Assembly: GCF_000382345.1 (NCBI RefSeq)
Contig: NZ_KB908077.1
Span: 186,001 to 250,000, forward strand
Direction: 5' to 3'
Source: Massilia niastensis DSM 21313
GTDB taxonomy: Bacteria; Pseudomonadota; Gammaproteobacteria; Burkholderiales; Burkholderiaceae_D
Length of the DNA: 64,000 bases
The notes below the pieces were generated by a model. It ran no database searches. It was not told where the DNA came from and saw only the letters and a list, made by a program, of their open reading frames with translations. Below, one piece after another: positions 16,504 through 24,923 of the stretch (position 1 is its first letter; each line of letters starts with the position of its first letter). A program made the translations under genes and the position numbers.

Positions 16504-18294
16504 ATGCCGATTCCCGTGTCCCGCCGCCCGTGGTGGGCGGCGCTCGCGCTGGCCGTGGCGCTGCTGTCCGCCCTGGCCGCGCGCGTGCTCGACCCGCGCC
16601 TGTTCGACCTGGCCACCTCCGCCAACCGCGCCTGGGCGCCGCAGCCGCTGCGCCATGACGTCGTGGTGGTCGGCATCGACGACGCCTTCCTGGATGCGAT
16701 CGACGAACCGCTGGCGCTGAGCCACGCCCACCTCGCCGGCTTCCTGCGCGCGGCCGCCGGCGCCGGCCCGGCCGCCGTCGGGCTCGACCTGGTGCTGCCC
16801 GAAAAGCGCTTCGACCGGGTGCTGCTGGCCGGCGACCCGCAGCGCGACCTGCACCGGCTGCTGCTGGCCGGCCTGCTCGAATCGATGCGCAGCACCCCGC
16901 TGGTGCTGGCCAAGGTCTGGGACCACCGGCGCGGCCACTTCCGCGACATCCAGATCGACTATGCCTCGGTGCTGGCCATGCAGGAGGGCCCGGTGCGCTC
17001 GACCGCGTCGGCGCTGGTGCTGGCCGACGCCGACGGCCGCGTGCGGAAGTATGCCGGCGCCGCGGTCCAGCCGGGCGGCTTCGCCTGGACCCTGGCCAGC
17101 GAACTGAGTGCGGCAATGGGCGTGCGCCGGAGCTGGGAAGGCATGATCAACTACCAGATCGGCGACGAATTCAGCTACATCCCGCTGCAGGATGTGCTGC
17201 GCCTGGCGCGCGAAGGCCGCGACGCCCGCCTGCGCGAACTATTCGGCGGCAAGATCGTCCTGCTCGGCACGGTCGAGGAGGACACCGACCTGATCGAGGC
17301 GCCGGTGCCGCTCGCCACCTGGCTGCCGGGCAAGCACGCGGTGCCCGGCGTGCTGGTGCACGCGCAGACCGTGCGCAGCATGCTCAACGGCGGGCTGATC
17401 GTGCCGGCGCCGCCCATGCTGGCCTGGGCCCTGACCCTCGCCGGCGCCCTGTTCCTGGCCGGACGCACGGGGGCGCGCAAGCTGGCGCTGCTGCTGGCCT
17501 GGTGCGCCGGCGCCCTGCTGCTCTGCCTGCTCCTGCTGCGGCAGCAGGTCTGGCTGCCGGTGGCCGGGACGGTAAGCGCCGCGCTGCTGGCCAGCCTGGC
17601 GCGTGCGCTGTGGCAGGCCTGGCACGATGCGCGCGCCAAGCGCGCCTTGCGCAGTTCCTTCGCCGGCTACGTCAGCCCGGCGGTGCTGCGGGAAATCGAG
17701 GCCGGCCGGCTCGACGCCGGCGCCGGCTCCAGCGTGTGCGAGGTGTGCGTGCTGTTTTCCGACATCCGCGGCTTCACCGCCCTGAGCGAGCGGCTGGCGC
17801 CGGAAGCCGTGGTGGCGCTGCTGAACCGCTACTTCAGCCGCATGACGGCCGTGGTGCACAAGCATGGCGGCACGGTCGACAAGTTCATCGGCGACGGCCT
17901 GATGGCCGTATTCGGCGCACCGAACGTCCTGCCCAGCAGCGAAAAGGCGGCCCTCGAGGCCGCGCACGAGATGCTGGTCGAACTGGCGGCCCTGAACGGG
18001 GAATGGCGGGACGAGCACGGCGCGCCGCTCGAGATCGGGATCGGGGTACACAGCGGCAAGGCGATCGCGGGCCACATCGGCTCGCCCGAGCGCCACGCGT
18101 TCACGGTGGTGGGCGACACCGTCAACGTGGCGGCGCGGCTGGAAGCGCTGTCGAAGGAGGTCGGCTATCCGATCGTCTGCTCGCAGGCGGTCGCCGCCGC
18201 CCTGGGCCATCCGCCGGTGCTGGCCGCTCTCGGCGAGCACCAGCTGCGCGGGCGCAAGGGCAGCCTGGCCCTGTATGGCTGGCGGCCCGCCTGA
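16504..18294 (+). CDS. CHASE2-domain adenylate/guanylate cyclase
   Basis: A 596-residue membrane cyclase: N-terminal helix, extracytoplasmic CHASE2 sensor (about 30-300, with VVVGIDDAFLDAI and VGLDLVLPEK), three close membrane helices (about 300-375), and a class III cyclase domain (about 400-580). Catalytic signatures are intact: LFSDIRGFT for the first metal aspartate, DKFIGDGLMAVFGAP for the second plus the substrate lysine, and VVGDTVNVAARLEAL for the transition-state Asn/Arg. The Lys and Asp at specificity positions fit cAMP production. It is the last gene of the CHAT-MCE array, 10 bases after the FecR-like gene, so the array may feed a periplasmic signal into cAMP. Confidence 0.9.
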   Translation: MPIPVSRRPWWAALALAVALLSALAARVLDPRLFDLATSANRAWAPQPLRHDVVVVGIDDAFLDAIDEPLALSHAHLAGFLRAAAGAGPAAVGLDLVLPEKRFDRVLLAGDPQRDLHRLLLAGLLESMRSTPLVLAKVWDHRRGHFRDIQIDYASVLAMQEGPVRSTASALVLADADGRVRKYAGAAVQPGGFAWTLASELSAAMGVRRSWEGMINYQIGDEFSYIPLQDVLRLAREGRDARLRELFGGKIVLLGTVEEDTDLIEAPVPLATWLPGKHAVPGVLVHAQTVRSMLNGGLIVPAPPMLAWALTLAGALFLAGRTGARKLALLLAWCAGALLLCLLLLRQQVWLPVAGTVSAALLASLARALWQAWHDARAKRALRSSFAGYVSPAVLREIEAGRLDAGAGSSVCEVCVLFSDIRGFTALSERLAPEAVVALLNRYFSRMTAVVHKHGGTVDKFIGDGLMAVFGAPNVLPSSEKAALEAAHEMLVELAALNGEWRDEHGAPLEIGIGVHSGKAIAGHIGSPERHAFTVVGDTVNVAARLEALSKEVGYPIVCSQAVAAALGHPPVLAALGEHQLRGRKGSLALYGWRPA

Positions 18295-18333
18295 TACTGG
18301 GTCCCCACCTGTGAAGGTGTCGCAAAAGTAACC

Positions 18334-18434
18334 GTAGGGTGGGCAGCTTTGCTGCCCACGCGTTCAGCCAGCGCATAGACGGACGATACGCATTACGTGC
18401 TTGAACGCGTGGGCGGGAAACCCGCCCACCCTAC
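18334..18434. repeat. Dispersed GTAGGGTGG hairpin repeat, paired copy
   Basis: A unit beginning GTAGGGTGGGC with an inner hairpin (GGGCAGC/GCTGCCC) faces an inverted unit ending GCCCACCCTAC, with ACGCG and TTCA/TGAA bordering the centre. Related copies lie at 38051-38162, 45663-45693 and about 54619-54675. The arrangement is that of REP/BIME-type extragenic palindromes. It lies between the convergent cyclase gene and dnaE. Confidence 0.75.
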
Positions 18435-18464
18435 AACTGACGGCCCGCCGGCGCACCAATGAAA

Positions 18465-18488
18465 ACGGCGCGTCCGCAGACGCGCCGT
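18465..18488 (-). terminator. Probable dnaE terminator
   Basis: A 10-bp perfect stem (ACGGCGCGTC, loop, GACGCGCCGT) followed on the minus strand by four T residues, 20 bases beyond the dnaE stop. Confidence 0.65.
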
Positions 18489-18508
18489 GCGGCAGACGAC
18501 AGTGCGGA

Positions 18509-21500
18509 TCAGTACTCGACCGCGACGCCCTTGGCGCCCAGCGTGAGCTCGAGCGCATGCTTGAGCGTATCCGACGGCGCCACCCGCCAGTCGTCCCCGA
18601 GCTGCATCACGCACTCGATCCCCTGCGGCCTGATGCGCAGGCTGACGGGCAGGCCGTCGGCCACGCGGTAAGGCTGCAGCACTTCGGCGATCTTGGCCGG
18701 GCTGACGCCGACCGACAGGTCCATCTCCAGCTTGTGCCCGTACTGGATGCGCGAGGCCGCGATGTCGAACACCTTCTCGGCCGTGATGCGCAGGCCGCCG
18801 TTGAAGCGGTCTTCCGATACCTTGCCGACCACCAGCAGGAACTCGTCTTCCTTGAAGATGTTCTTGTTGGCTTCGAACACCTCGTTGTAGATCGTCACCT
18901 CCACCACCGAGGTCTTGTCGTCCAGGGTGACGATCAGGATCTTGCCGCGCTGGGTCATCTGGGGGCGCACGCCGGTGATCACGCCGCACAGCATGCGCGG
19001 GTCGCGCGAGGGCTCCAGGTCCTTCAGCTTGGTCTTGGCGAAGCGGCGCACTTCCTGCGCATAGGAGTCGAACATGTGGCCCGACAGGTAGTAGCCGAGC
19101 GCGATCTTCTCTTCGGCCAGCTTCTGGCGGTCGGTCCACGGCGTGGCCTTCACGTACTCCGGCGGGGCCACCAGGTCGCTGTCGTCGCCGCCGAACAGGC
19201 TGACCTGGTTGGCCGAGGCCGCGGCCTGGTCGGCCACCTCGATCGCGAAGCTGACCGAGGCCAGCAGGATCGCGCGGTCGACGCCGAAGCAGTCCATGGC
19301 GCCGGCGCGGATCAGGGATTCGACGGTGCGGCGGTTGATCTGCTTGCGGTCCACGCGCTTGCAGAAGTCGAACAGGTCCTTGAACTTGCCGCCGCTCTTG
19401 CGCGCCGCGATGATCGCCTCGATCGCGCCCTGGCCGGCGCCCTTGACGCCGCCCAGGCCGTAGCGGATGTTGGTCACGCGCTTGCCGGTGACCGACGGCG
19501 CCTGGCCTTCCGGCGTGAAGCGGAACTGCGACTCGTTGACGTCCGGCGGCAGCACGGTCAGGTTGCACACGTCGATCGAGTCCTCGACCAGGATCTTGAT
19601 CTTGTCGGTGTCTTCCATGGCCAGCGACATGTTGGCTGCCATGAACGCGGCGGTGTGGTGGACCTTGAGATAGGCCGTGTGGTACGACAGCAGCGCATAG
19701 GCGGCCGCGTGCGACTTGTTGAAGCCGTAGCCCGCGAACTTCTCCATCAGGTCGAAGATCTCGTCGGCCTTCTCGGTGGTGAGCCCGCGCTCGCCCGCGC
19801 CCTTGCGGAAGATCTCGCGGTGCTCGGCCATTTCCTCGGCCTTCTTCTTGCCCATCGCGCGGCGCAGCATGTCCGCGCCGCCCAGCGAGTAGCCGCCGAT
19901 GATCTGCGCCATCTGCATCACCTGCTCCTGGTAGACCATGATGCCGTAGGTCTCGGACAGGATGCCCTCGGTGCGCGGGTCGGGATAGTCGAACTTCTCG
20001 CCGTGCTTGCGCTTGCAGAAGTCGGGGATCAGGTCCATCGGGCCTGGACGGTACAGCGCCACCAGCGCGATGATGTCCTCGAAGCGGTCGGGACGCGCGT
20101 CCTTCAGCATGCCCTGCATGCCGCGCGATTCGAGCTGGAAGATGGCGACGGTCTTGGCGTCGGAGAGCAGCTTGTACGACGCCCTGTCGGTCAGCGGCAG
20201 CGTGGCCAGGTCGAAGGCGCTTTCCGCCGGATCGAGGTCACGGATGTAGTTGACCGCGCGGTCGAGGATGGTCAGGGTGGTCAGGCCCAGGAAGTCGAAC
20301 TTCACCAGGCCGACCGCCTCCACGTCGTCCTTGTCGTACTGCGACACCACGCCGGCGTCGCCGCCCTGGGTGTACAGCGGCGAGAAGTCGGTCAGCTTGC
20401 CCGGCGCGATCAGCACGCCGCCGGCGTGCATGCCGATGTTGCGGGTGATGCCTTCGACCTGCTGCGCCAGGTCGAGCAGCTGCTTGACCTCTTCCTCGTT
20501 CTCGAGGCGCTCCTTGAGCATCGGTTCCTCCTCGATCGCCTCGGCGATCGAGACCTGCTTGCCGGGCTTGAACGGGATCAGCTTGGAGATGCCGTCGCAG
20601 AAGTTGTAGCCGAAATCGAGCACGCGGCCGACGTCGCGGATCGCGCCCTTGGCCGCCATGGTGCCGAAGGTGGCGATCTGCGACACCGCGTCGCGGCCGT
20701 ACAGGTCCTTCACGTGCTGGATCACCAGTTCGCGCTTTTCCTGGCAGAAGTCGATGTCGAAGTCGGGCATCGAGACGCGTTCCGGGTTCAGGAAGCGTTC
20801 GAACAGCAGGTTGTAGCGCAGCGGATCGAGGTCGGTGATCTTCAGCGCATACGCGACCAGCGAACCCGCGCCCGAGCCGCGGCCGGGGCCGATCGGCACG
20901 CCGTTGTTCTTGCCCCACTGGATGAATTCCGCAACGATCAGGAAGTAGCCCGGGAACTTCATCTTGATGATGGTCTGGTTCTCGAACTCGAGGCGCTCCT
21001 CGTAGCGCGGACGCGCTTCCTCGCGCTTGGCCGGGTCCGGGAACAGCTGCTCGAGGCGCTCTTCCAGGCCCTTCTTGGTTTCGGCGACCAGGAAGTCGTC
21101 GATGGTCATGCCGTCCGGCGTCGGGAAGTCGGGCAGCTGCGGCTTGCCCAGGGTGAGCGTGACGTTGCAGCGCTTGGCGATTTCGACCGAGTTGGCGAGC
21201 GCGCCCGGCAGGTCGGCGAACAGCGCCGCCATCTCGGCCTGCGACTTGAAGCACATCTCTTCGTTGAAGCGGCGCACGCGCTTGGCGTTGGCCAGCATCT
21301 CGCCCTCGGCGATACAGACGCGCGCCTCGTGGGCGATGAATTCGTCCTTGCTCAGGAACTGCACCGGATGGGTCGCCACCACCGGCAGGCCCAGGCGCGT
21401 GGCCAGCGCCACCGAGTGGCGCACCTGCTGCTCCTGGTTCGCCTGGCCGGCGCGCTGGATCTCGATATAGAAATGGCCCGGGAAGACCTCGGCCCAGCGC

Positions 21501-22006
21501 TGGGCGGCGCGTTCGGCCTTGGCCAGGTCGCCGTTCTCGATCGCCTGTCCGATGTCGCCGAAGTGCGCGCCCGACAGCACGATCAGCGCGTTCGCCTGCG
21601 GCGTCTCCGGTTCCAGGGTCGAGGTGCTGGTGGCGAGCGCCTCCAGCCATTCGGCGCGGATCTCCGCCCTGCCCTTGTACTGGTTGGTCAGCCAGGCCTT
21701 CGACAGCAGGTCGCACAGCTGCAGGTAGCCGGTGTGGTTCTTCGCCAGCAGCAGCAGGCGCGAGGGCTTGTCGCGGTTGTCGTCGTTGGTGATCCAGGCG
21801 TCGACCCCGACGATCGGCTTGATCCCCTTCCCGCGCGCGGCTTTATAAAAACGCACGAGGCAGAACATGTTGGCCAGGTCGGTGACGGCCAGCGCGGGCT
21901 GCTGGTCCTTGGCGGCCGCCTTGACGAGGTCGTCGATGCGGACGAGGCCGTCGACGATCGAGTATTCGGAGTGGACGCGCAGGTGGGTGAAGATCGGGGA
22001 AGTCAT
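18509..22006 (-). CDS. dnaE: DNA polymerase III alpha subunit
   Basis: A 1165-residue replicative polymerase (DnaE1 type, usual length about 1160). It has the N-terminal PHP domain (FTHLRVHSEYSIVDGLVRID), the catalytic palm motifs GPGRGSGAGSLVAYAL and PDFDIDFCQEKRE with the metal aspartates, the fingers region (YGIMVYQEQVMQMAQ) and a C-terminal OB/tau-binding region. It is the main chromosomal replicase subunit with the beta clamp and epsilon. The start MTSPIFTHLRVHSEYS fits family alignments. It appears monocistronic, with a terminator hairpin just after the stop. Confidence 0.97.
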   Translation of the reverse strand: MTSPIFTHLRVHSEYSIVDGLVRIDDLVKAAAKDQQPALAVTDLANMFCLVRFYKAARGKGIKPIVGVDAWITNDDNRDKPSRLLLLAKNHTGYLQLCDLLSKAWLTNQYKGRAEIRAEWLEALATSTSTLEPETPQANALIVLSGAHFGDIGQAIENGDLAKAERAAQRWAEVFPGHFYIEIQRAGQANQEQQVRHSVALATRLGLPVVATHPVQFLSKDEFIAHEARVCIAEGEMLANAKRVRRFNEEMCFKSQAEMAALFADLPGALANSVEIAKRCNVTLTLGKPQLPDFPTPDGMTIDDFLVAETKKGLEERLEQLFPDPAKREEARPRYEERLEFENQTIIKMKFPGYFLIVAEFIQWGKNNGVPIGPGRGSGAGSLVAYALKITDLDPLRYNLLFERFLNPERVSMPDFDIDFCQEKRELVIQHVKDLYGRDAVSQIATFGTMAAKGAIRDVGRVLDFGYNFCDGISKLIPFKPGKQVSIAEAIEEEPMLKERLENEEEVKQLLDLAQQVEGITRNIGMHAGGVLIAPGKLTDFSPLYTQGGDAGVVSQYDKDDVEAVGLVKFDFLGLTTLTILDRAVNYIRDLDPAESAFDLATLPLTDRASYKLLSDAKTVAIFQLESRGMQGMLKDARPDRFEDIIALVALYRPGPMDLIPDFCKRKHGEKFDYPDPRTEGILSETYGIMVYQEQVMQMAQIIGGYSLGGADMLRRAMGKKKAEEMAEHREIFRKGAGERGLTTEKADEIFDLMEKFAGYGFNKSHAAAYALLSYHTAYLKVHHTAAFMAANMSLAMEDTDKIKILVEDSIDVCNLTVLPPDVNESQFRFTPEGQAPSVTGKRVTNIRYGLGGVKGAGQGAIEAIIAARKSGGKFKDLFDFCKRVDRKQINRRTVESLIRAGAMDCFGVDRAILLASVSFAIEVADQAAASANQVSLFGGDDSDLVAPPEYVKATPWTDRQKLAEEKIALGYYLSGHMFDSYAQEVRRFAKTKLKDLEPSRDPRMLCGVITGVRPQMTQRGKILIVTLDDKTSVVEVTIYNEVFEANKNIFKEDEFLLVVGKVSEDRFNGGLRITAEKVFDIAASRIQYGHKLEMDLSVGVSPAKIAEVLQPYRVADGLPVSLRIRPQGIECVMQLGDDWRVAPSDTLKHALELTLGAKGVAVEY

Positions 22007-22112
22007 CCTGACATTTTACATTGCCGGACGGACTTGCATGAAGCGGACAGCCGCGATTGGCGTTGCTTCCAGGCACCAATTTACCGCTTCCCATAGGGGG
22101 CATGGGGCGAAA

Positions 22113-22139
22113 AAAAACCTGGCCGGGCAGCCAGGTTTT
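22113..22139 (-). terminator. Rho-independent terminator for the PEP-CTERM gene
   Basis: On the minus strand, a short GC stem (ACCTGGC paired with GCCAGGT around a six-base loop) ends in eight T residues. It is 20 bases after the stop of the PEP-CTERM gene. Confidence 0.85.
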
Positions 22140-22158
22140 CGGGTCGGGCGGGAACGGC

Positions 22159-22941
22159 TCAGGCGCGCTTGCGGCGGGTGAATGCTGCCAGGCCGGCCAG
22201 CGCCAGGCCCATCAGCGAGATGGTGCCCGGTTCCGGGACTTCACGCACGTTCACGTTGTCGATGCGCACGGTCAGGCCCTTGTCGATGGTGGCGGTGCGG
22301 ATGCCGATGGTGTCGAACGATGCGATTTTCAGCGAGCCCGTCGGTTTTGCCTGGGCGTCGGGCGTCTTGAGCGAGACCAGCTCGGCGGTGCTCGGGTTCA
22401 GCCATGCATCGAAGCTGTTGTAAACACTCGAGCCATTGCTCTTGTACAGGTGGGCGAACAGGCGGTAGGTGGTGTTTTCCACCAGATCGCTGCCGTTGAT
22501 GAAGTAGCCTTCGGTGCCGCCCAGGCGCACGAACAGGTCGTTGGTGCAGCTGCTGTTGACGGCGGTGTTGCCGCAATTGGCCTTGAAGCCGATGTTCGGG
22601 CCCAGGTAGGCGTTGTCCAGGTTGCTGGAGTTGCCGAACCACAGGCCGAGGAAGTCGTTGCCGTCCACCTTGCCCGAGTACTGGAAGGAGAAATCGATGA
22701 GCACGCCGCCGTCCTGGCGTTCCGCCAGCTTCAGGTAGGCGGCCTTGTTCGAATTGCCCGAGAATTGCAGGGCCTGGTCGCCCGGCTTGGCGGTCGGTAC
22801 CAGCGCGGCGACGGAACTGCCGGTCCAGCCGGTGGTCCAGGCTTCCGGCGCGGCGCCGTTCAGGGCGCTAGCGTTGATCGGAGCGGCGGTGGCGATGCCT
22901 GCACTCAGGGCCATGGTCAGGAAAGCAGTATGACGAATCAT
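22159..22941 (-). CDS. PEP-CTERM sorting domain protein
   Basis: A 260-residue exported protein. It begins with a signal peptide (MIRHTAFLTMALSAGIATAA) and ends with the exosortase recognition tail VPEPGTISLMGLALAGLAAFTRRKRA-like arrangement: a VPEP motif, a hydrophobic helix and a basic end. The middle (about 25-220) is a beta-rich, probably jelly-roll domain (ALQFSGNSNKAAYLKLA; VLIDFSFQYSG). PEP-CTERM proteins are processed by EpsH-type exosortase and associate with exopolysaccharide. No exosortase gene lies in this window. A sigma-54 type promoter is visible 40 bases upstream. Confidence 0.9.
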   Translation of the reverse strand: MIRHTAFLTMALSAGIATAAPINASALNGAAPEAWTTGWTGSSVAALVPTAKPGDQALQFSGNSNKAAYLKLAERQDGGVLIDFSFQYSGKVDGNDFLGLWFGNSSNLDNAYLGPNIGFKANCGNTAVNSSCTNDLFVRLGGTEGYFINGSDLVENTTYRLFAHLYKSNGSSVYNSFDAWLNPSTAELVSLKTPDAQAKPTGSLKIASFDTIGIRTATIDKGLTVRIDNVNVREVPEPGTISLMGLALAGLAAFTRRKRA

Positions 22942-22980
22942 TTCTTATAATCAATCTGGTTGGGAAGAATCCACCCTGCA

Positions 22981-22996
22981 TGCAATTTTAATGCCA
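22981..22996 (-). promoter_or_regulatory. Sigma-54 (RpoN) promoter
   Basis: The minus strand reads TGGCATTAAAATTGCA, matching the -24/-12 consensus TGGCAC-N5-TTGCA with the obligatory GG-to-GC spacing. Transcription would start near 22970, about 30 bases before the PEP-CTERM start codon. PEP-CTERM genes are known to depend on RpoN and the PrsK/PrsR two-component system in floc-forming betaproteobacteria, so this fits. Confidence 0.7.
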
Positions 22997-23066
22997 GTAG
23001 GAAATTTCCCTGCAAATACAAATACTTGAGATTTTCATCAGAAGTTTCCCAATACCTACTGTCAAG

Positions 23067-23096
23067 TTTTCCGACACTGGGGAAGTGTCGCGAAAA
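23067..23096. promoter_or_regulatory. Palindrome, possible enhancer-binding site
   Basis: Arms CGACACT (23072-23078) and AGTGTCG (23084-23090) surround GGGGA, with outer TTTTC and GAAAA aligned apart from a one-base bulge. It lies about 75-115 bases upstream of the sigma-54 promoter, the usual distance for an RpoN activator site, and also upstream of trhO. Its assignment to a PrsR-like activator is inference. Confidence 0.45.
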
Positions 23097-23142
23097 CGCG
23101 GCCAAACCGTCGCCAACATGCGGCCATTCAGCGCGACTGCCT

Positions 23143-23148
23143 TATAAT
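23143..23148 (+). promoter_or_regulatory. -10 box of the trhO promoter
   Basis: A perfect TATAAT 35 bases before the trhO ATG. No good -35 hexamer stands at 16-18 bases, so the promoter is only partly supported. Confidence 0.4.
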
Positions 23149-23182
23149 ATCGCCCTGCCTTTCTCAGCCGACCGCCGAAATC

Positions 23183-24067
23183 ATGTCTTCAGTTACCTCC
23201 TACGTTAACATCGCTGCCTATAAATTCATTACGCTCGACAACCTGGAAGAAATGCGTCCGCAATACCAGGCGCTGTGTAACGACCTGGGACTGAGAGGGA
23301 CGATCCTCCTGACACCGGAAGGCATCAACATGTTCCTGTCGGGTACGCGCGAAAACATCGACCGCTACCTGGACTGGGTGCGCACCGACGCCCGCCTGGC
23401 CGACCTGGAATGGAAGGAAAGCCTGTCGACCGAGCAGTCGCACAAGCGCATGCTGGTGAAGATCAAGAAAGAAATCATCACGATGCGCATGCCGCTGATC
23501 AAGCCGGAACTCGGCCGCGCGCCCTCGGTGGACGCCAGGACGCTCAAGCGCTGGCTCGACCAGGGCCACGACGACGAGGGTGTGCCGGTGGTGATGATGG
23601 AAACCCGCAACGCCTTTGAAGTCGATGTCGGCACCTTCAACAACACGCTCGACTACCGCATCGACAAGTTCACCGAGTTTCCCGAGGTGGCAGCCAGGCA
23701 CAAGGACGAACTGGCCGGCAAGACGGTCGTGACCTTCTGCACCGGCGGCATCCGTTGCGAAAAAGCCGCCATCCACATGAAGGACATCGGCTACGACCGC
23801 GTGTTCCAGCTCGACGGCGGCATCCTCAAGTACTTCGAGGAAGTCGGCGGCGACCATTACACGGGCGACTGCTTCGTGTTCGACTACCGTACCGCACTCA
23901 ACCCGAAGCTGGAACCGACCGAGACGGTCCAGTGCTTTGCCTGCCGCGCGGTGGTGACGCCACGCCAGCAACTGTCGCCGGCATATGTGGTCGGTGCCTC
24001 TTGCCCACATTGCGCCCCGGAGCCCGCCGCGAAGGCGAGCACCGGGGAACGCGTTGCTTCGGCATGA
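23183..24067 (+). CDS. trhO: tRNA uridine(34) hydroxylase (rhodanese family)
   Basis: A 294-residue TrhO/YceA protein. It carries the N-terminal acylphosphatase-like domain ([18 protein letters not shown]) and a rhodanese domain with the active-site loop [12 protein letters not shown]-terminal cysteine set follows ([10 protein letters not shown] and CPHC). TrhO hydroxylates C5 of wobble uridine-34 in some tRNAs on the way to methoxyuridine or oxyacetyluridine, using oxygen. Length and motif order match the family. It is monocistronic, convergent with a DUF4214 gene; a GC hairpin without a T-run lies between them near 24114-24132. Confidence 0.93.
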   Translation: MSSVTSYVNIAAYKFITLDNLEEMRPQYQALCNDLGLRGTILLTPEGINMFLSGTRENIDRYLDWVRTDARLADLEWKESLSTEQSHKRMLVKIKKEIITMRMPLIKPELGRAPSVDARTLKRWLDQGHDDEGVPVVMMETRNAFEVDVGTFNNTLDYRIDKFTEFPEVAARHKDELAGKTVVTFCTGGIRCEKAAIHMKDIGYDRVFQLDGGILKYFEEVGGDHYTGDCFVFDYRTALNPKLEPTETVQCFACRAVVTPRQQLSPAYVVGASCPHCAPEPAAKASTGERVASA

Positions 24068-24141
24068 AATATTCTTTCAACGCGACACTGCGTTTGAAAC
24101 AGGGATTTCATTGTGCGCGGACGCCGGGTCCGCGCGAATTC

Positions 24142-24750
24142 TCAGAACAGCGGCGGCTCGACACCGGTTGGGCTGCCAACCAGGGTGACGTCTTCCATAC
24201 CGGTACCACCTGATACCATGCGGCTGATCCAGCTGTCGACATAGCCCGGGTCCTGGGCCGCGGCCGCGCTCTGCAGATTCCTCACCGTGTCGACGAAATC
24301 AACTGCGACCTGGATGGCGGCCGGGCCGGCGTAGGCCGCCACTTCGCTCGGCAGATCGAGGCGCTGGGTGAAGACAGCCGCGGCATTGGCTTTGCCGGCG
24401 AAGACCACGCCGTCGCTATTACCGGCCGCCGCCCTGGAGACGTCGTTCACCACTGCATCGATGGTGATCACTCCCCGGTTCATCAGGTCGGACCAATAGT
24501 TCAAGCCCCCCTCCTCCGCCGCACGGCCGAACAGGTTGTCATAGACCTCGTTGACGATAGCGCGGTTGTCCATGCCGGCATACTTGACGCGGTACTCCTG
24601 CGACAGTCCGAATTGGCGCGACATTTCCGCCAGCGCGTTGGGATTATTGGCGAGCGCATTCGTCCAGTATTGCAGGCCGCCCGTATCAGCCGGACGGCCG
24701 AAATATGCAACGTAGAGCTTCTGCACCGCGATCGTATTCGTATCTGCCAT
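24142..24750 (-). CDS. DUF4214 domain protein (202 aa)
   Basis: A short protein with two DUF4214 modules in tandem. Residues about 8-60 have VQKLYVAYFGRPADTGGLQYW and residues about 62-115 have VNEVYDNLFGRAAEEGGLNYW. A helical tail follows. There is no cysteine and no N-terminal signal peptide. Its N-terminus resembles that of the 645-residue protein at 29.9 kb, so it may be a second substrate of the adjacent type I secretion system. A strong GGAGG ribosome binding site lies six bases before the ATG. The function of DUF4214 is not established; secretion is inference from context. Confidence 0.8.
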   Translation of the reverse strand: MADTNTIAVQKLYVAYFGRPADTGGLQYWTNALANNPNALAEMSRQFGLSQEYRVKYAGMDNRAIVNEVYDNLFGRAAEEGGLNYWSDLMNRGVITIDAVVNDVSRAAAGNSDGVVFAGKANAAAVFTQRLDLPSEVAAYAGPAAIQVAVDFVDTVRNLQSAAAAQDPGYVDSWISRMVSGGTGMEDVTLVGSPTGVEPPLF

Positions 24751-24793
24751 TTGAGCCTCCTATAGATTGGTGAACCGATGCTACTCCAACCAT

Positions 24794-24830
24794 AAAAAAA
24801 GCGGCGCGCATACTGAAGAGTGCGCAGGTT
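24794..24830 (-). terminator. Hairpin with T-run between the TolC and DUF4214 genes
   Basis: On the minus strand an imperfect stem (GCGCA...TGCGC with a small bulge) is followed after GCCGC by seven T residues, only 43 bases before the DUF4214 start codon. It may end the secretion operon transcript, or act as a leader attenuator for the DUF4214 gene. A second hairpin without T-run lies at about 24892-24915. Confidence 0.45.
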
Positions 24831-24923
24831 AATTGCTTTTAGGAGATATTTCCCAAAAGATAGAAGCAAGATGAGGGGAGATGGGGATGGACAAACTCCG
24901 CTTGCGCGGAGTTTGCCATGGGA

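Noticed and set aside
18401..22096. Plus-strand ORF of 1231 aa opposite dnaE
   Set aside because: His/Arg/Gln-rich translation without motifs, exactly antisense to a full-length dnaE.
24114..24132. GC hairpin between trhO and the DUF4214 gene
   Set aside because: No T-run on either strand, so I did not call it a terminator, though it may slow polymerase.
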